The translations under genes and the position numbers were made by a program. The notes below the pieces were generated by a model. It saw only the letters and a program-made list of their open reading frames with translations. It was not told the origin of the DNA and made no database searches. Shown piece by piece: positions 52,384 to 61,481 of a DNA stretch of 64,000 nt (its first letter is position 1; every line of letters begins with the position of its first letter). The DNA lies in NCBI RefSeq assembly GCF_902498825.1, contig NZ_LR701458.1, forward strand, positions 1-64,000, read 5' to 3'. Source of the stretch: Rhizobium sp. EC-SD404 (GTDB lineage Bacteria > Pseudomonadota > Alphaproteobacteria > Rhizobiales > Rhizobiaceae).

Positions 52384-54582
52384 TCACATGAGGTGCTCGA
52401 TCCGTATCGGCAGGTCGCGCAGGCGGCGTCCGGTGGCGTGGAAGATCGCATTGGAGATGGCTGCCGCGACGCCGACCACGCCGATTTCGCCCACGCCCTT
52501 CACCCCGGCGCGGTTTACCTCGCGATCCTCTTCCTCGACCATGATCGCCTGAACGTCGATGATGTCGGCGTTCACCGGCACCAGATAATCGGCGAGGTTC
52601 GCGTTAATGTAACTCGCGTTTCTGGCGTCGATTTCGCTGTGTTCATGCAGCGCCGACCCGATGCCCCAGATCATCCCTCCAACCAGTTGTCCATGCGCCG
52701 TGCGGGGATTGATGATGCGCCCGGCAGCGAAGGCGCCCACCGCGCGCGGCACGCGGATTTCGCGCGTGCGTTCGTGGATGCGGACCTCCACGAACTGCGC
52801 GCCGAGCGCGAACTGCACACGGTCGGGCAGATGCACGCCGCCTGCAGGCACCGCCATGCCGCGGTAAAGTCCGCGCATGCTGTCGGGCGCTGTGCCGTGC
52901 GCCTTCACCTCGGCGAACTCTTCGATGGTGCCGATGCCGCGGGCTTCCATAGCGGGCAATATGTCGGCCGGAGCGCCGTCCTCGACGCCAAGCCGTCTGC
53001 GGATCGCGGCGCAGGCAGCCATGATCGCCGGAGCGACGCTGGCGGTGGACGAAGAGCCGCCGGCAACCACGGCAGGCGGCAAGTTGGTATCGCCGAGAGC
53101 GACGGTGACCTGCTCAACCGGTACCCCAAGCTCTTCGGCAGCGACTTGCGCCATCATGGTGTACATGCCTTGCCCGAGCTCGTGTCCGGCGCTTTCGACA
53201 TGCACTCTGCCATCCGCAGACAGCCCTACGCGAGCCGCCGAGTTGCCGGCATGGGTCGGATAAAAGGCGGTGGCGCAGCCCCAGCCGATCAGCCAATCGC
53301 CATCGCGCATCGTCGAGCGTTGCATCATCCGCGCGTCCCAGCCGAAGGCGGCGGCCGCCGCATCGAAGCAAGGCATCAGCGACCGGCTGGTGTAGGGCAG
53401 GCCTCCGATCGGCTCGGTCGTGGTGTCGTTGACGCGGCGCAGTTCGACCGGGTCCATCTGCAGCTCGTGCGCTAGCTCGTCCAGCGCCGTTTCCATCGCG
53501 AACGCATAGGGCATCTCGCCTGGCGCCCGCATGAAGCCCGGCGTCGATCGGTCTGACGCGACTGCATTCACCCGGCCAATGATGTTGGGGCAGGCATACA
53601 AACGTGCGGTCATCGACACCGCCCCCATCGCGACGGCATCCGCGCGCGAAGTCAGCTCCCAACCTTCATGCCTCATTGCGGTCAGGCGTCCATCCCTTTT
53701 CGCCGCGAGCTGAACGTGATGCCGCGTCTCGGCGCGATAACCAGATACGGTAAAACCCTGCGCGCGGGTCGGAACCAGCTTGACCGGACGGCCGAGCCGC
53801 CGGGCGGCGACCGCGACGATTGCGGTTCGATGTGTCAGGAAGCCCTTCGCGCCGAACGCGCCGCCAACATAGGTGCTGATGACCCGGACGTTCGACGGGT
53901 CCAGTCCAAGTTGCTCGGCCAGTCCAAACTTTATGTTGTTCACATACTGGCTGGGCTCGTGGACGGTCAGTCGACCTGCCTCCCACACGCATTGAGTGGC
54001 AAAGAGCTCCATTGGATTTTGGTGCTGGGCGGGGGTGGTGTAACGGGCTTCGACCGTGACCGGTGCTGCGGCATAGGCCGCGTCGAAATCGCCGACCTCA
54101 ACCGTCATCGGGTCCAGCAGCTGCGAGTTTGCGCCTGGCGCGTCGATACCCGCACTCAGCGCAGAGTTTGGCGCATAGGTGACGCGGATCCGGTTTGCCG
54201 CTTCGCGTGCGGTCTCGTACGTTTCCGCGACGACCATCGCGACCGGCTGGCCCCAGTAAGCTACCGCAGCCGAACCGAGCGGCAGCAACGAGTCAGCCAT
54301 ATATCCGCCGCCGTAGATCGAAGAGATCTGCCGGATTTCGCCCGCCATCGTTTCATGCGTCAGGATGTCAAGCACACCCGGCAGCGATCGCGCCTCAGCC
54401 ATGTTGAACGAAAGGATGCTGCCGCTGCCGATCGGGCTGGTCAGCATGTAGGCGTGGGCCACCCGCGCCAGCTTCACGTCGCTGGCATAGGCTGCACTCC
54501 CGGTCACTTTCTCACGCGCCTCATAACGGCGATTGGGCTGGCCCGAGCTGCCGGTAGCTTTAGGGAAGAGGGTATCAACCAC
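52384..54582 (-). CDS. paoC: Aldehyde oxidoreductase, molybdenum-binding subunit (PaoC type)
   Basis: Catalytic subunit of a xanthine-oxidase-family enzyme. GTG 54582 gives 732 aa, the same length as E. coli PaoC. GGAG lies seven bases upstream, inside the end of the FAD-subunit gene, so translation is coupled. The start of homology is EKVTGSAAYASDVKLARVAHAYML. The molybdopterin-binding GGAFGAKGF region lies in the middle, and the catalytic glutamate in GVKGVGEIGVVGVAAAISNAI near the end. A longer in-frame reading back to 54858 is non-homologous sequence inside the neighbouring gene. It oxidises aldehydes in the periplasm as part of PaoABC. Confidence 0.9.
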   Translation of the reverse strand: MVDTLFPKATGSSGQPNRRYEAREKVTGSAAYASDVKLARVAHAYMLTSPIGSGSILSFNMAEARSLPGVLDILTHETMAGEIRQISSIYGGGYMADSLLPLGSAAVAYWGQPVAMVVAETYETAREAANRIRVTYAPNSALSAGIDAPGANSQLLDPMTVEVGDFDAAYAAAPVTVEARYTTPAQHQNPMELFATQCVWEAGRLTVHEPSQYVNNIKFGLAEQLGLDPSNVRVISTYVGGAFGAKGFLTHRTAIVAVAARRLGRPVKLVPTRAQGFTVSGYRAETRHHVQLAAKRDGRLTAMRHEGWELTSRADAVAMGAVSMTARLYACPNIIGRVNAVASDRSTPGFMRAPGEMPYAFAMETALDELAHELQMDPVELRRVNDTTTEPIGGLPYTSRSLMPCFDAAAAAFGWDARMMQRSTMRDGDWLIGWGCATAFYPTHAGNSAARVGLSADGRVHVESAGHELGQGMYTMMAQVAAEELGVPVEQVTVALGDTNLPPAVVAGGSSSTASVAPAIMAACAAIRRRLGVEDGAPADILPAMEARGIGTIEEFAEVKAHGTAPDSMRGLYRGMAVPAGGVHLPDRVQFALGAQFVEVRIHERTREIRVPRAVGAFAAGRIINPRTAHGQLVGGMIWGIGSALHEHSEIDARNASYINANLADYLVPVNADIIDVQAIMVEEEDREVNRAGVKGVGEIGVVGVAAAISNAIFHATGRRLRDLPIRIEHLM

Positions 54583-55600
54583 GACGAAGCTCCATCGTTG
54601 CCGCTTGCAGCAGGGCGCGCACCAATGTGGCGCGGCCGGTGCCGATCTTGAACGCGTTGTGGGATTGCGGGATGGCGCCGGCAAAGGCAGCGTCTGCTGC
54701 CGCTTGTGCGCTGGCTTCATCGAGGACGGCGCCTTGCAGGGCCACTTCGGCCTCACGTGCGCGCCATGGCACCGATGCAACGCCGCCGAGTGCGATGCGT
54801 GCCTGGGTGATGACATTGTCGTCCAGCTCGAGCGCAACCGCGGCGGAGGCAACGGCATATTCGTAGGACTGCCGATCTCGGACCTTGAGGTAGAGCGAGC
54901 GGTGGGTCCATCCGCCAGCGGGGATCACGAACTCGATGATGATCTCGCCTGGCTGCAGCGTGTTTTCCAGATGCGGTGTTTCGTCGGGCGGAAGGTGCAG
55001 TGCCGCAAAAGGTATCTGCCGCGTGCCTTCGGCCCCTGCCAGCACCACCCTCGCATCGAGTGCGATCAGCGCCTGCGCGAAATCACCGTGATAGGTGGCG
55101 ATGCACCGGCTGCTGGTGCCAAGTACCGCATGTTGCCGGTTGGCACCGTCGATCGCGGCACAGCCGCTGCCCGGGAGACGCTTGTTGCAGGCCGACCAGG
55201 TAGGGTCGCGGAAATAGGCGCAGCGGGTGCGCTGCAGCACGTTGCCGCCGAGCGTTGCCATATTGCGCAACTGCGCGCTTGCCGCGAGTGACAGACTTTG
55301 TGCGATCACCGGGAAGGCATCGAGCACGTCCGGATGGTCTGCGACCTCGGCCATCCTGGCGAAGGCGCCCAGCCGCAGCACGGTGCCATCATAGGCAATA
55401 TGCGAGAACTCGCGGCCCGACGCACGCAGGTCCACGATACGCTCGGGCTGCATCACTTCAAGCTTCATCAGGTCCAGAAGAGTGGTGCCGCCCGCGAGGA
55501 AAGCGGCGGCCTGAATGTCCTGGGTGGCGCCGCGCGCATCGCGTTCGCCGATGATCGCCTCGGCCAGGGTGTCCGGCTGGTGATAGTGGAACGGTCTCAT
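54575..55600 (-). CDS. paoB: Aldehyde oxidoreductase, FAD-binding subunit (PaoB type)
   Basis: 341-aa flavin subunit. It begins MRPFHYHQPDTLAEAI with the FAD_binding_5 motifs FLAGGTTLLDLMKLEVMQPERIVDL and NMATLGGNVLQRTRCAYFRD (the latter with cysteines that can bind an extra cluster, as in PaoB). The C-terminal CO dehydrogenase flavoprotein domain follows. It overlaps the 2Fe-2S subunit gene by 4 bp upstream and paoC by 8 bp downstream. Confidence 0.91.
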   Translation of the reverse strand: MRPFHYHQPDTLAEAIIGERDARGATQDIQAAAFLAGGTTLLDLMKLEVMQPERIVDLRASGREFSHIAYDGTVLRLGAFARMAEVADHPDVLDAFPVIAQSLSLAASAQLRNMATLGGNVLQRTRCAYFRDPTWSACNKRLPGSGCAAIDGANRQHAVLGTSSRCIATYHGDFAQALIALDARVVLAGAEGTRQIPFAALHLPPDETPHLENTLQPGEIIIEFVIPAGGWTHRSLYLKVRDRQSYEYAVASAAVALELDDNVITQARIALGGVASVPWRAREAEVALQGAVLDEASAQAAADAAFAGAIPQSHNAFKIGTGRATLVRALLQAATMELRRG

Positions 55601-56223
55601 GTGTCACTCCCCATCTGCTGGCCGGCCTGGAGCACGGCGGCCACGATGTTTGGGTAGGCGGCACAGCGGCACAGATTGCCGCTCATGTATTCGCGGATTT
55701 CCTCGGGGCTGGTGGCATGACCTTCACGGACGCAGCTGACCGCGGACAGGATCTGCCCCGGCGTGCAATAGCCGCATTGGAAGGCGTCATGCTCGACGAA
55801 GGCTTCCTGCATGGGGTGAAGTGTGCCATCCGGCTCTGCTAATCCTTCGATCGTCGTGATCTCGCGCGATTGCGCGGCGACGGCGAGTGTCAGGCATGAG
55901 AGCTCGCGCCGTCCATCGACCAGCACGGTGCAGGCGCCGCACTGACCGTGATCGCAGCCCTTCTTGGCCCCGGTCAGCCCGATGTTCTCGCGCAGCGCAT
56001 CGAGTAGGGTAGTACGCACGTCGACCTCTAGCCGGTGCAGGCTTCCATTGACTTGCAACCCGATCTCCAGCGGTCTTTGCACATTTGGGGGCGTGACCCC
56101 CACCGCGGCCTGCGTCGGTCCGGTCCAGCCGGTAACTGGCACGACCCCGGCAACCGCCGTTCCGATCAAGAACTTCCGTCGCGGCTTGGAGATGGGGCCG
56201 CCATGATTTTCACTGTCATTCAT
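55597..56223 (-). CDS. paoA: Aldehyde oxidoreductase, 2Fe-2S subunit with Tat signal (PaoA type)
   Basis: 208-aa electron-transfer subunit. A twin-arginine signal (KPRRKFLIGTAVAG, Arg15-Arg16) shows export of the folded complex by Tat. The first cluster ligands lie in GCDHGQCGACTVLVDGRRELSC and the second cluster in FQCGYCTPGQI and LCRCAAYPN. First gene of the paoABC unit. The molybdenum-cofactor chaperone gene usually found next (paoD) is not present in the window. Confidence 0.92.
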   Translation of the reverse strand: MNDSENHGGPISKPRRKFLIGTAVAGVVPVTGWTGPTQAAVGVTPPNVQRPLEIGLQVNGSLHRLEVDVRTTLLDALRENIGLTGAKKGCDHGQCGACTVLVDGRRELSCLTLAVAAQSREITTIEGLAEPDGTLHPMQEAFVEHDAFQCGYCTPGQILSAVSCVREGHATSPEEIREYMSGNLCRCAAYPNIVAAVLQAGQQMGSDT

Positions 56224-56355
56224 CTCAAGAAGACCTCCCGGAGGTTGCTGGTTGATCCCGAAGCCTCATTGGTCTGGGAGAAGGGGGGGCATGCCATCGT
56301 CTTCACCGCCTGCCATGGGCGGCTGGCAGCACTTTGAGTGGCTGACTTCTGTATT

Positions 56356-56583
56356 TCAGACGGATCGGGCTGACGCATTCTGGGCTCCAGAAACCGATGG
56401 AACCGACGCCGCATATATCGGCAGTTCGGCCACCGCGAAGGTCAGAACTAACCCGGCCGAGATCGCCAAGAGATTTTGAAATGTGAAGTTATGTTTCGAG
56501 CTGTGCGACGTCGCAGATGCGCCCTCGCCCTGGTTATCGGTGGACCGGTCAGGTCTGCCTTGAGGCGCAATCTGGCGGGTCAT
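56356..56583 (-). CDS. Small hypothetical protein with one possible membrane segment
   Basis: About 75 codons from ATG 56583. A hydrophobic stretch (NLLAISAGLVLTFAVAELPIY) could be a signal anchor. No family is recognised and no clear ribosome-binding site is visible. It lies in the 708-base gap between paoA and the glycoamylase gene, which otherwise holds only the palindrome at 56761. It may not be real. Confidence 0.2.
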   Translation of the reverse strand: MTRQIAPQGRPDRSTDNQGEGASATSHSSKHNFTFQNLLAISAGLVLTFAVAELPIYAASVPSVSGAQNASARSV

Positions 56584-56760
56584 CGCTTCGGTTGCCTGTC
56601 CAGGGCCGCAAGCAGCTTGCGTGCATGCGGAGATGACGCAGCGTCCTGGCAGCCTCTGGGTCCGGGCAGGCGGCGTGATGTCGCGTGCGTAGCAGGCGAA
56701 ATGATTGCCGCACCTGTGCTCCATCTCTCTTCGACCGTCCCGATCCGGCCCCTAAAACGT

Positions 56761-56781
56761 CTTGGGAAATCATTTCCCAAG
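56761..56781. promoter_or_regulatory. Perfect palindrome upstream of the glycoamylase-domain gene
   Basis: CTTGGGAAA, then TCA, then TTTCCCAAG: nine-base arms around three bases, 150 bases upstream of the start codon at 56932. The size and symmetry fit a dimeric repressor operator. No regulator gene is adjacent. As RNA it would be a stem too tight to fold well (three-base loop), so a DNA site is more likely. Confidence 0.5.
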
Positions 56782-56931
56782 TGCGAGTGCTGGACCGGAC
56801 GTCGATATTGGAGAAGGGGTCGCTGGCCGACTTTCTCAGTGCCTCATCCAACCGGACCCATCCGAAGATGGCCCCAAGGCTACCGGCATGCGGGCCTCTG
56901 CTGGCTCGGTGCCGACTAGCCTGACGGAGCG

Positions 56932-58254
56932 ATGAGCCTTACTGATTTTCCGATGACATTGAAATCTGACGCGCATCCAGGCCAGTTCTCAGAGGCTGAT
57001 GAAGAACTTCTCGAACTGATCCAAAGGCAAACCTTCCGCTTCTTTTGGGAAGGAGCGCATCAGCCAAGCGGCCTAGCACGAGACCGCCAGAAAACGACCG
57101 GTGACCCTGACAACGATCTTGTCGCCATCGGCGGTTCCGGTTTCGGCATCATGTCCATGATCGTTGCGGTCGAACGCAATTGGATTTCGCGCGAAGCCGC
57201 TACCGCCCGGCTTGACACGATGCTGTTCTGTCTGGAGCGGACACCACGCTATCGCGGCATGTTTCCGCATTTCATTAACGGGCGGACAGGCGAGACCATA
57301 CCCTTCGGTCGAAAGGATGATGGCGGCGACGTCGTCGAGAGCACGCTTCTGTTCCAGGGGCTTCTCTGCGCTCGGCAATACTTCGATCGTGAAACCGATG
57401 CCGAAAGATCCCTGCGTGACCGCATCAACCGGCTTTGGCTGGAAGCTGAGTGGAACTGGTACAACCGGGGCCGCGGCAAGCATCTCTATTGGCACTGGAG
57501 CCCCAAATACGGCTGGGCGATGAACCGGAAGATCACTGGTTGGAACGAAGGATTGCTGGCCTTCGTACTTGCTGCCGGCTCTCCCGATCATTCGGTCGAC
57601 GCCGAGGCTTATCATGAAGGCTTCGCGTCCGGCGCCGATTTCCAGAACGGACGAAGATACCACGGCATCGAATTACCCCTGGGCGTGGACCACGGCGGTC
57701 CGCTCTTCATCGCGCAGTATTCCTTCTGTGGGCTCGACCCCCGCGGGCTCATGGATCGCTATGCCGATTACTGGCAACAGAATGTTCGCCATACGCTGAT
57801 CAACCACGCTCACTGCGTCGCAAATCCGCACGGTCACGACGGGTATGGGCCGGACTGTTGGGGGCTGACGTCCAGCCACGGACCTAAGGGCTACGTGGCG
57901 CACGCGCCTGGCAAGGATTTTGGCGTGATCACACCGAGTGCCGCGCTGTCCAGCTTTCCTTATGCACCATACGCGGCGATGCGCGCATTGCGCGGTTTCA
58001 TGACAAAGCCGAAGAACCGGATTTGGGGCCGATTCGGCTTCATTGATGCCTTTTGCGAAAACCTAGATTGGTATGCGCGGACTTATTTGGCAATCAACCA
58101 GGGACCAATCGTCATCATGATTGAAAACTTCAGGAGCGGTCTGCTCTGGAACCTCTTCATGAAGGCACCTGAAGTGCAAGCTGGCTTGCTGAAGTTGGGT
58201 TTCTCCAGCCCCCATCTGGTCGAAGGGCAATTTTGCACTGGTGCGCGGGTGTGA
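56932..58254 (+). CDS. Glycoamylase-domain protein, possible beta-1,2-glucanase
   Basis: 440-aa protein of the PF10091 glycoamylase group, which includes GH144 endo-beta-1,2-glucanases and the hydrolytic domain of cyclic beta-1,2-glucan synthases. Typical features: RQTFRFFWEGAHQPSGLARDR near the N terminus, GGSGFGIMSMIVAVERNWISR, TLLFQGLLCARQYF, HWSPKYGWAMNRKITGWNEGLLAFVLAAGSP (part), and GPIVIMIENFRSGLLWNLFM at the end. No signal peptide is evident, so the enzyme may be cytoplasmic and act on imported glucan pieces. The beta-1,2 specificity is inferred from family. Confidence 0.85.
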   Translation: MSLTDFPMTLKSDAHPGQFSEADEELLELIQRQTFRFFWEGAHQPSGLARDRQKTTGDPDNDLVAIGGSGFGIMSMIVAVERNWISREAATARLDTMLFCLERTPRYRGMFPHFINGRTGETIPFGRKDDGGDVVESTLLFQGLLCARQYFDRETDAERSLRDRINRLWLEAEWNWYNRGRGKHLYWHWSPKYGWAMNRKITGWNEGLLAFVLAAGSPDHSVDAEAYHEGFASGADFQNGRRYHGIELPLGVDHGGPLFIAQYSFCGLDPRGLMDRYADYWQQNVRHTLINHAHCVANPHGHDGYGPDCWGLTSSHGPKGYVAHAPGKDFGVITPSAALSSFPYAPYAAMRALRGFMTKPKNRIWGRFGFIDAFCENLDWYARTYLAINQGPIVIMIENFRSGLLWNLFMKAPEVQAGLLKLGFSSPHLVEGQFCTGARV

Positions 58255-58340
58255 TGCGGAACGGTGTCAACGCTCTTGAATGAACCGACGGTGGCGCCCT
58301 GCATTTTTGTTTTGTGCGAGGTCGGGCCGACGGCGGGCAT

Positions 58341-59282
58341 CTAGTCGTGGTCGCTCAATTTGCGCGCAAGCCGCCGGATTCTCATTGCTCTGTTAAGTTC
58401 ACCTCCGAAGATCAGGACCAGGGCGGCGAGATACATGAAGTAAAGTGCCGCCACGATTCCTGCCAGACCAGCGTAGTAGCTCCCATAAGTCGCAAAGCTA
58501 GACAAATAGAATGAGAACGCAGCGGTGAGGATTATCCAGCTGGTGACGGTGAACGCGACCCCCGGCCAAATGTTTGAAAACCGAGTTCGGCGAGCCGGCA
58601 ATATCAGGTGTGCGACGAACAGTGCCGCAGTGAGGATGACCGCGGAAGCGGGATACCGGATGAGATTGACGGTGACAGAATTTGGATCAAAGCTCGGCAT
58701 GAGTGCGTGCAGCATAGAGCCCGCTCGTGGTGCCAGAACGAGCAGATAGCCGACAAGCACGAGAACCATGCTCGCCAAAATTACCATTGCGACCTGCACA
58801 GAGTAGAGCACTGCGGTGGAGCGTGTTTCTCTGATCCCGTACGCCCGATTAAGTCCGACACGAACCCCGTCAACGCCGCCGACAGCGAACCAGATGGTGA
58901 GCAGAATGCCGAGGCTGAGTATTCCTCCGCGTGGGGTCGTCATCACCTCGTCAACCTCTTGAACGATGGGCCCGACCAGCGCGGGCGGCACGATGGCGAC
59001 GAGAAAGTCGATGAGCGCTTCTGCCATCACGCGGTCACCGATGAATGCGGTTAGCGAACTGGTGAAGATCAAGAAGGGAAAAATTGCAAGCACCGCGCGA
59101 AAAGCGACGTTTCCGGCCAGCCCGAATGCATCGTCGCTCCAAAGCCTCAAGGTCGCTTCACGCAAAACTGCCAACGGCACACGCCAGCCGGTGCCGTTGA
59201 TCAAGTGTTCGGGGTTCTTGCTCGCAACCCCGTAGGTAAGGATTGCATCGCGTCCCGCCAAATGGTCCTGCTTTTTCTTCAC
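58341..59282 (-). CDS. YihY/virulence factor BrkB family membrane protein
   Basis: 313-aa inner-membrane protein with about six helices. Hallmarks: AGNVAFRAVLAIFPFLIFTSSL at about 55-76 (the family's conserved first-helix motif with FPF), an FAVGGVDGVRVGLNRAYGI loop and a C-terminal YYAGLAGIVAALYFMYLAALVLIFGGELN. The last motif (LxxxLxxLYxxxxILIxGAExN) is the family's best-known signature. Function not settled. Convergent with the glycoamylase gene. Confidence 0.92.
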   Translation of the reverse strand: MKKKQDHLAGRDAILTYGVASKNPEHLINGTGWRVPLAVLREATLRLWSDDAFGLAGNVAFRAVLAIFPFLIFTSSLTAFIGDRVMAEALIDFLVAIVPPALVGPIVQEVDEVMTTPRGGILSLGILLTIWFAVGGVDGVRVGLNRAYGIRETRSTAVLYSVQVAMVILASMVLVLVGYLLVLAPRAGSMLHALMPSFDPNSVTVNLIRYPASAVILTAALFVAHLILPARRTRFSNIWPGVAFTVTSWIILTAAFSFYLSSFATYGSYYAGLAGIVAALYFMYLAALVLIFGGELNRAMRIRRLARKLSDHD

Positions 59283-59302
59283 TCGCTTACCAGTCCGCTA
59301 AA

Positions 59303-59554
59303 TCACCACCAAAGGATCAAATGCGCAGCAATGCGGTTGGCTCCTTCGGGGCACCGATAACCAGAGTATTCAATACGGCGTCTTGCCCAAGCAAACGCAT
59401 ACTCGATGACGATTGCCTGTCGCGATAGATAGTCCAGTTCGGTGTGAAGCTTCAGATGCTGAAACCATCGGCCGAACGCGAGGCCGGCATCCTTTGCCGT
59501 CAATCGTGCCGCGGTTTGCTCCGTCGACACGGCACCTGTCGTCAACTCCGCCAA
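59303..59554 (-). CDS. Small hypothetical protein
   Basis: About 83 codons starting at TTG, or fewer from an internal GTG. The protein has an amphipathic helical middle (AGLAFGRWFQHLKLHTELDYLSRQAIVIEYAFAWARRRIEY) and no family I recognise. Start signals are poor. The 380-base gap between the YihY gene and the LysR remnant contains nothing else. Confidence 0.25.
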   Translation of the reverse strand: MAELTTGAVSTEQTAARLTAKDAGLAFGRWFQHLKLHTELDYLSRQAIVIEYAFAWARRRIEYSGYRCPEGANRIAAHLILWW

Positions 59555-59661
59555 GGTTTCTTTGCAGCTGGTCGTAGGATAGCTTTGGTCCGCTGATCAG
59601 GGCCGTATGACGAGAACTCCAGGGTTGGCCATCCGCCGCGGCGAACGATAGCCGGGCCGCC

Positions 59662-60311
59662 TCAGCCGCGCCGCATGATCCTGAACGATTCGACGAAACT
59701 GTCGAAGGCGGCCCGCACCCGCGGCACCCGCGCGAGATTTTCGTGCGCGACGATCCAGGTTTGCAGGATGTCGACCTCGAAGTCGGGCAGCAGCCGCACA
59801 AGTCGTGCGTCGCTTTCGTCCACCGGCACCCGCGCCACGGCGATGCCCAGGCCGGCGCGTGCGGCAGCAAGCTGCGCGGGGTGCCTGTCTGTGCGAAGGA
59901 CTAGCTGTTCGCGCCTCAGCCCCATCTTTTCCGCCAACGCCAGGTCGCTGGGGTTGCGATCAGGCCCTAGAAACCCGTGACGCGCCAGATCGTCGACACC
60001 TGACGGCAGGCCACATCGCTCCACATATGCCGGCGATGCAAACAGCGCGAGCGGGATCGCTGCGACTTTCCGGGCAACAGCGCGCCCTGCTTCGGCGCCA
60101 CGGTACGCACTGCCAGATCAACCTCTTGGTCCAGAAGGTCGGCCGGCAGGTTGCTGAGCGACAGTTCGACCCGGATGGCGGGGTGCTTTCCCAGCAGCCG
60201 CGCAAGCATGGCGGGCACCACCTCGATGGCCATGAACTCCGGCACGCTGATGCGGACCCACCCCGCGATCGCAGCCCCGCTGGCGGAGGCTTGCCGCTTT
60301 CAGGACGGCTG
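59662..60311 (-). pseudogene. Decayed LysR-family regulator
   Basis: The effector domain of a LysR regulator is readable in two frames. Residues WVRISVPEFMAIEVVPAML through DLAVRTVAPKQGALLPGK are in one frame. Starting at bases that read VAAIPLALFASPAYVERCGLP the homology continues in another, to FVESFRIMRRG. The switch is at about 60070 in GGAAAGTCGC, where one lost A would explain it. The N-terminal helix-turn-helix is absent: a stop codon lies just upstream of 60311 and no DNA-binding motif is found beyond it. A truncated and frameshifted remnant. Confidence 0.75.
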
Positions 60312-60519
60312 CAACGCCAGAAATAATCGAGCGTCAACAATTTCGAGACCGTGCCTGATAACAAAGGCCAGAGGCTGGAAAAATCTCGCTATGTCCTAAA
60401 GGCGATCAATAGCAGCAATTTCGTTCGAGTCGCCAAAAGCTGACTGTCAGAAGCCAAGTTTGACAGCGTCGGCTAATCGCAGCAGTGTAAGTCTTTATCG
60501 ATGAAACTCGAATTAAATC

Positions 60520-61386
60520 ATGTCCAACGCATTGCGCATTGCCAGGGGCCGGTTTGGGCGTGTGGCACTTCTTGATATGGACAGGCCCCTCGTGCGCCAT
60601 GCCCATCCGCACTGCCATGTGCTGTTGAAGGTCGAGGGAGCCGATACGCAGTTTTCCGTGCGGGATCGCACCGTCCCGTTGACCGATGAGACTGCCGTGC
60701 TGATCAACGCCTGGGAGCCGCACGCCTACGACCATGATCTGGCGCAGCCGAAGACGGTGATCCTGGCGCTTTATATCGAGCCCCAATGGTTGCAACATTT
60801 CCGCAAGAACTGGGGCGCGAGCGACGCACCGGACTTTTTCGAGGCAGCAGCCGGCTCGATTACCCCCGATATCAGGCGGCTCGCCCGCGAACTGGCAGAG
60901 GCGATGGTGCATGCGCCTGACGCTGCCGCACTGCACGAAGATTTGCTCGGCCGGCTGATGATCACCGTGATCGAGCGGTTCACGGCTTGGCGCAGCGTGC
61001 CCCAGTCGATCAGCGCACTGGCTGCCCGAGAACCCTCCGATTTCCGCATCCGCAAGGCCGTGGTCCTGATGACGGCAAACCCCGGCGTGATCACTGACAT
61101 GGACACGTTGGCGACCGATGTCGGCATGTCACGGGCCCACTTCTTCCGGCAGTTCGAAAGCGTCATGCGCGTCAGCCCGCGGGTCTATCTCAACGTCCAG
61201 CGATTGGAGCGCGCGGTCAGCGCAGTTTCCGACGGCGAAGAGACCTTCGCCGCCATCGGCGAGCGGCTGGGCTTTTCGGTTCCAGCGCATTTCTCGCGCT
61301 TCTTCCACGATCACGCCGGGTCGTCCCCAAGCGTGTTTCGCTCCGTCACACGTCTCGCCGGGTCGCAATTTGAGACTTCTCGGTAA
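60520..61386 (+). CDS. AraC-family transcriptional regulator
   Basis: 288-aa regulator. An N-terminal cupin-like domain contains VRHAHPHCHVLLKVEGADTQF and WEPHAYDHD, with possible metal-binding histidines. The C-terminal helix-turn-helix pair reads MDTLATDVGMSRAHFFRQFESVMRVSPRVYLNVQRLERA, then FAAIGERLGFSVPAHFSRFFHDHAG. No strong ribosome-binding site precedes ATG 60520. It lies 95 bases upstream of the CoxL-like gene on the same strand and probably controls it through the direct repeats at its own 3' end. Confidence 0.92.
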   Translation: MSNALRIARGRFGRVALLDMDRPLVRHAHPHCHVLLKVEGADTQFSVRDRTVPLTDETAVLINAWEPHAYDHDLAQPKTVILALYIEPQWLQHFRKNWGASDAPDFFEAAAGSITPDIRRLARELAEAMVHAPDAAALHEDLLGRLMITVIERFTAWRSVPQSISALAAREPSDFRIRKAVVLMTANPGVITDMDTLATDVGMSRAHFFRQFESVMRVSPRVYLNVQRLERAVSAVSDGEETFAAIGERLGFSVPAHFSRFFHDHAGSSPSVFRSVTRLAGSQFETSR

Positions 61387-61405
61387 GTCATGAGACGTCC
61401 CGGTA
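61371..61405. promoter_or_regulatory. AraC-type direct-repeat operator
   Basis: TGAGACTTCTCGGTA at 61371-61385 and TGAGACGTCCCGGTA at 61391-61405 agree at 13 of 15 positions and are exactly 20 bases apart, two helical turns. AraC proteins typically bind such direct half-sites. The first copy overlaps the last codons of the AraC gene; the second lies 77 bases before the next start codon. Confidence 0.6.
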
Positions 61406-61481
61406 TCGCCGGCTAGGCTCAACGGCTGTTTCCTCAACGGCATGGTGCTGCTTCCAACGCATGCACCAGGGAGGAGACGCC

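Noticed and set aside
52000..53475. 491-codon plus-strand open frame opposite paoC
   Set aside because: Antisense shadow of a clear molybdoenzyme gene in high-GC DNA; low-complexity, His/Arg/Asp-rich product with no family.
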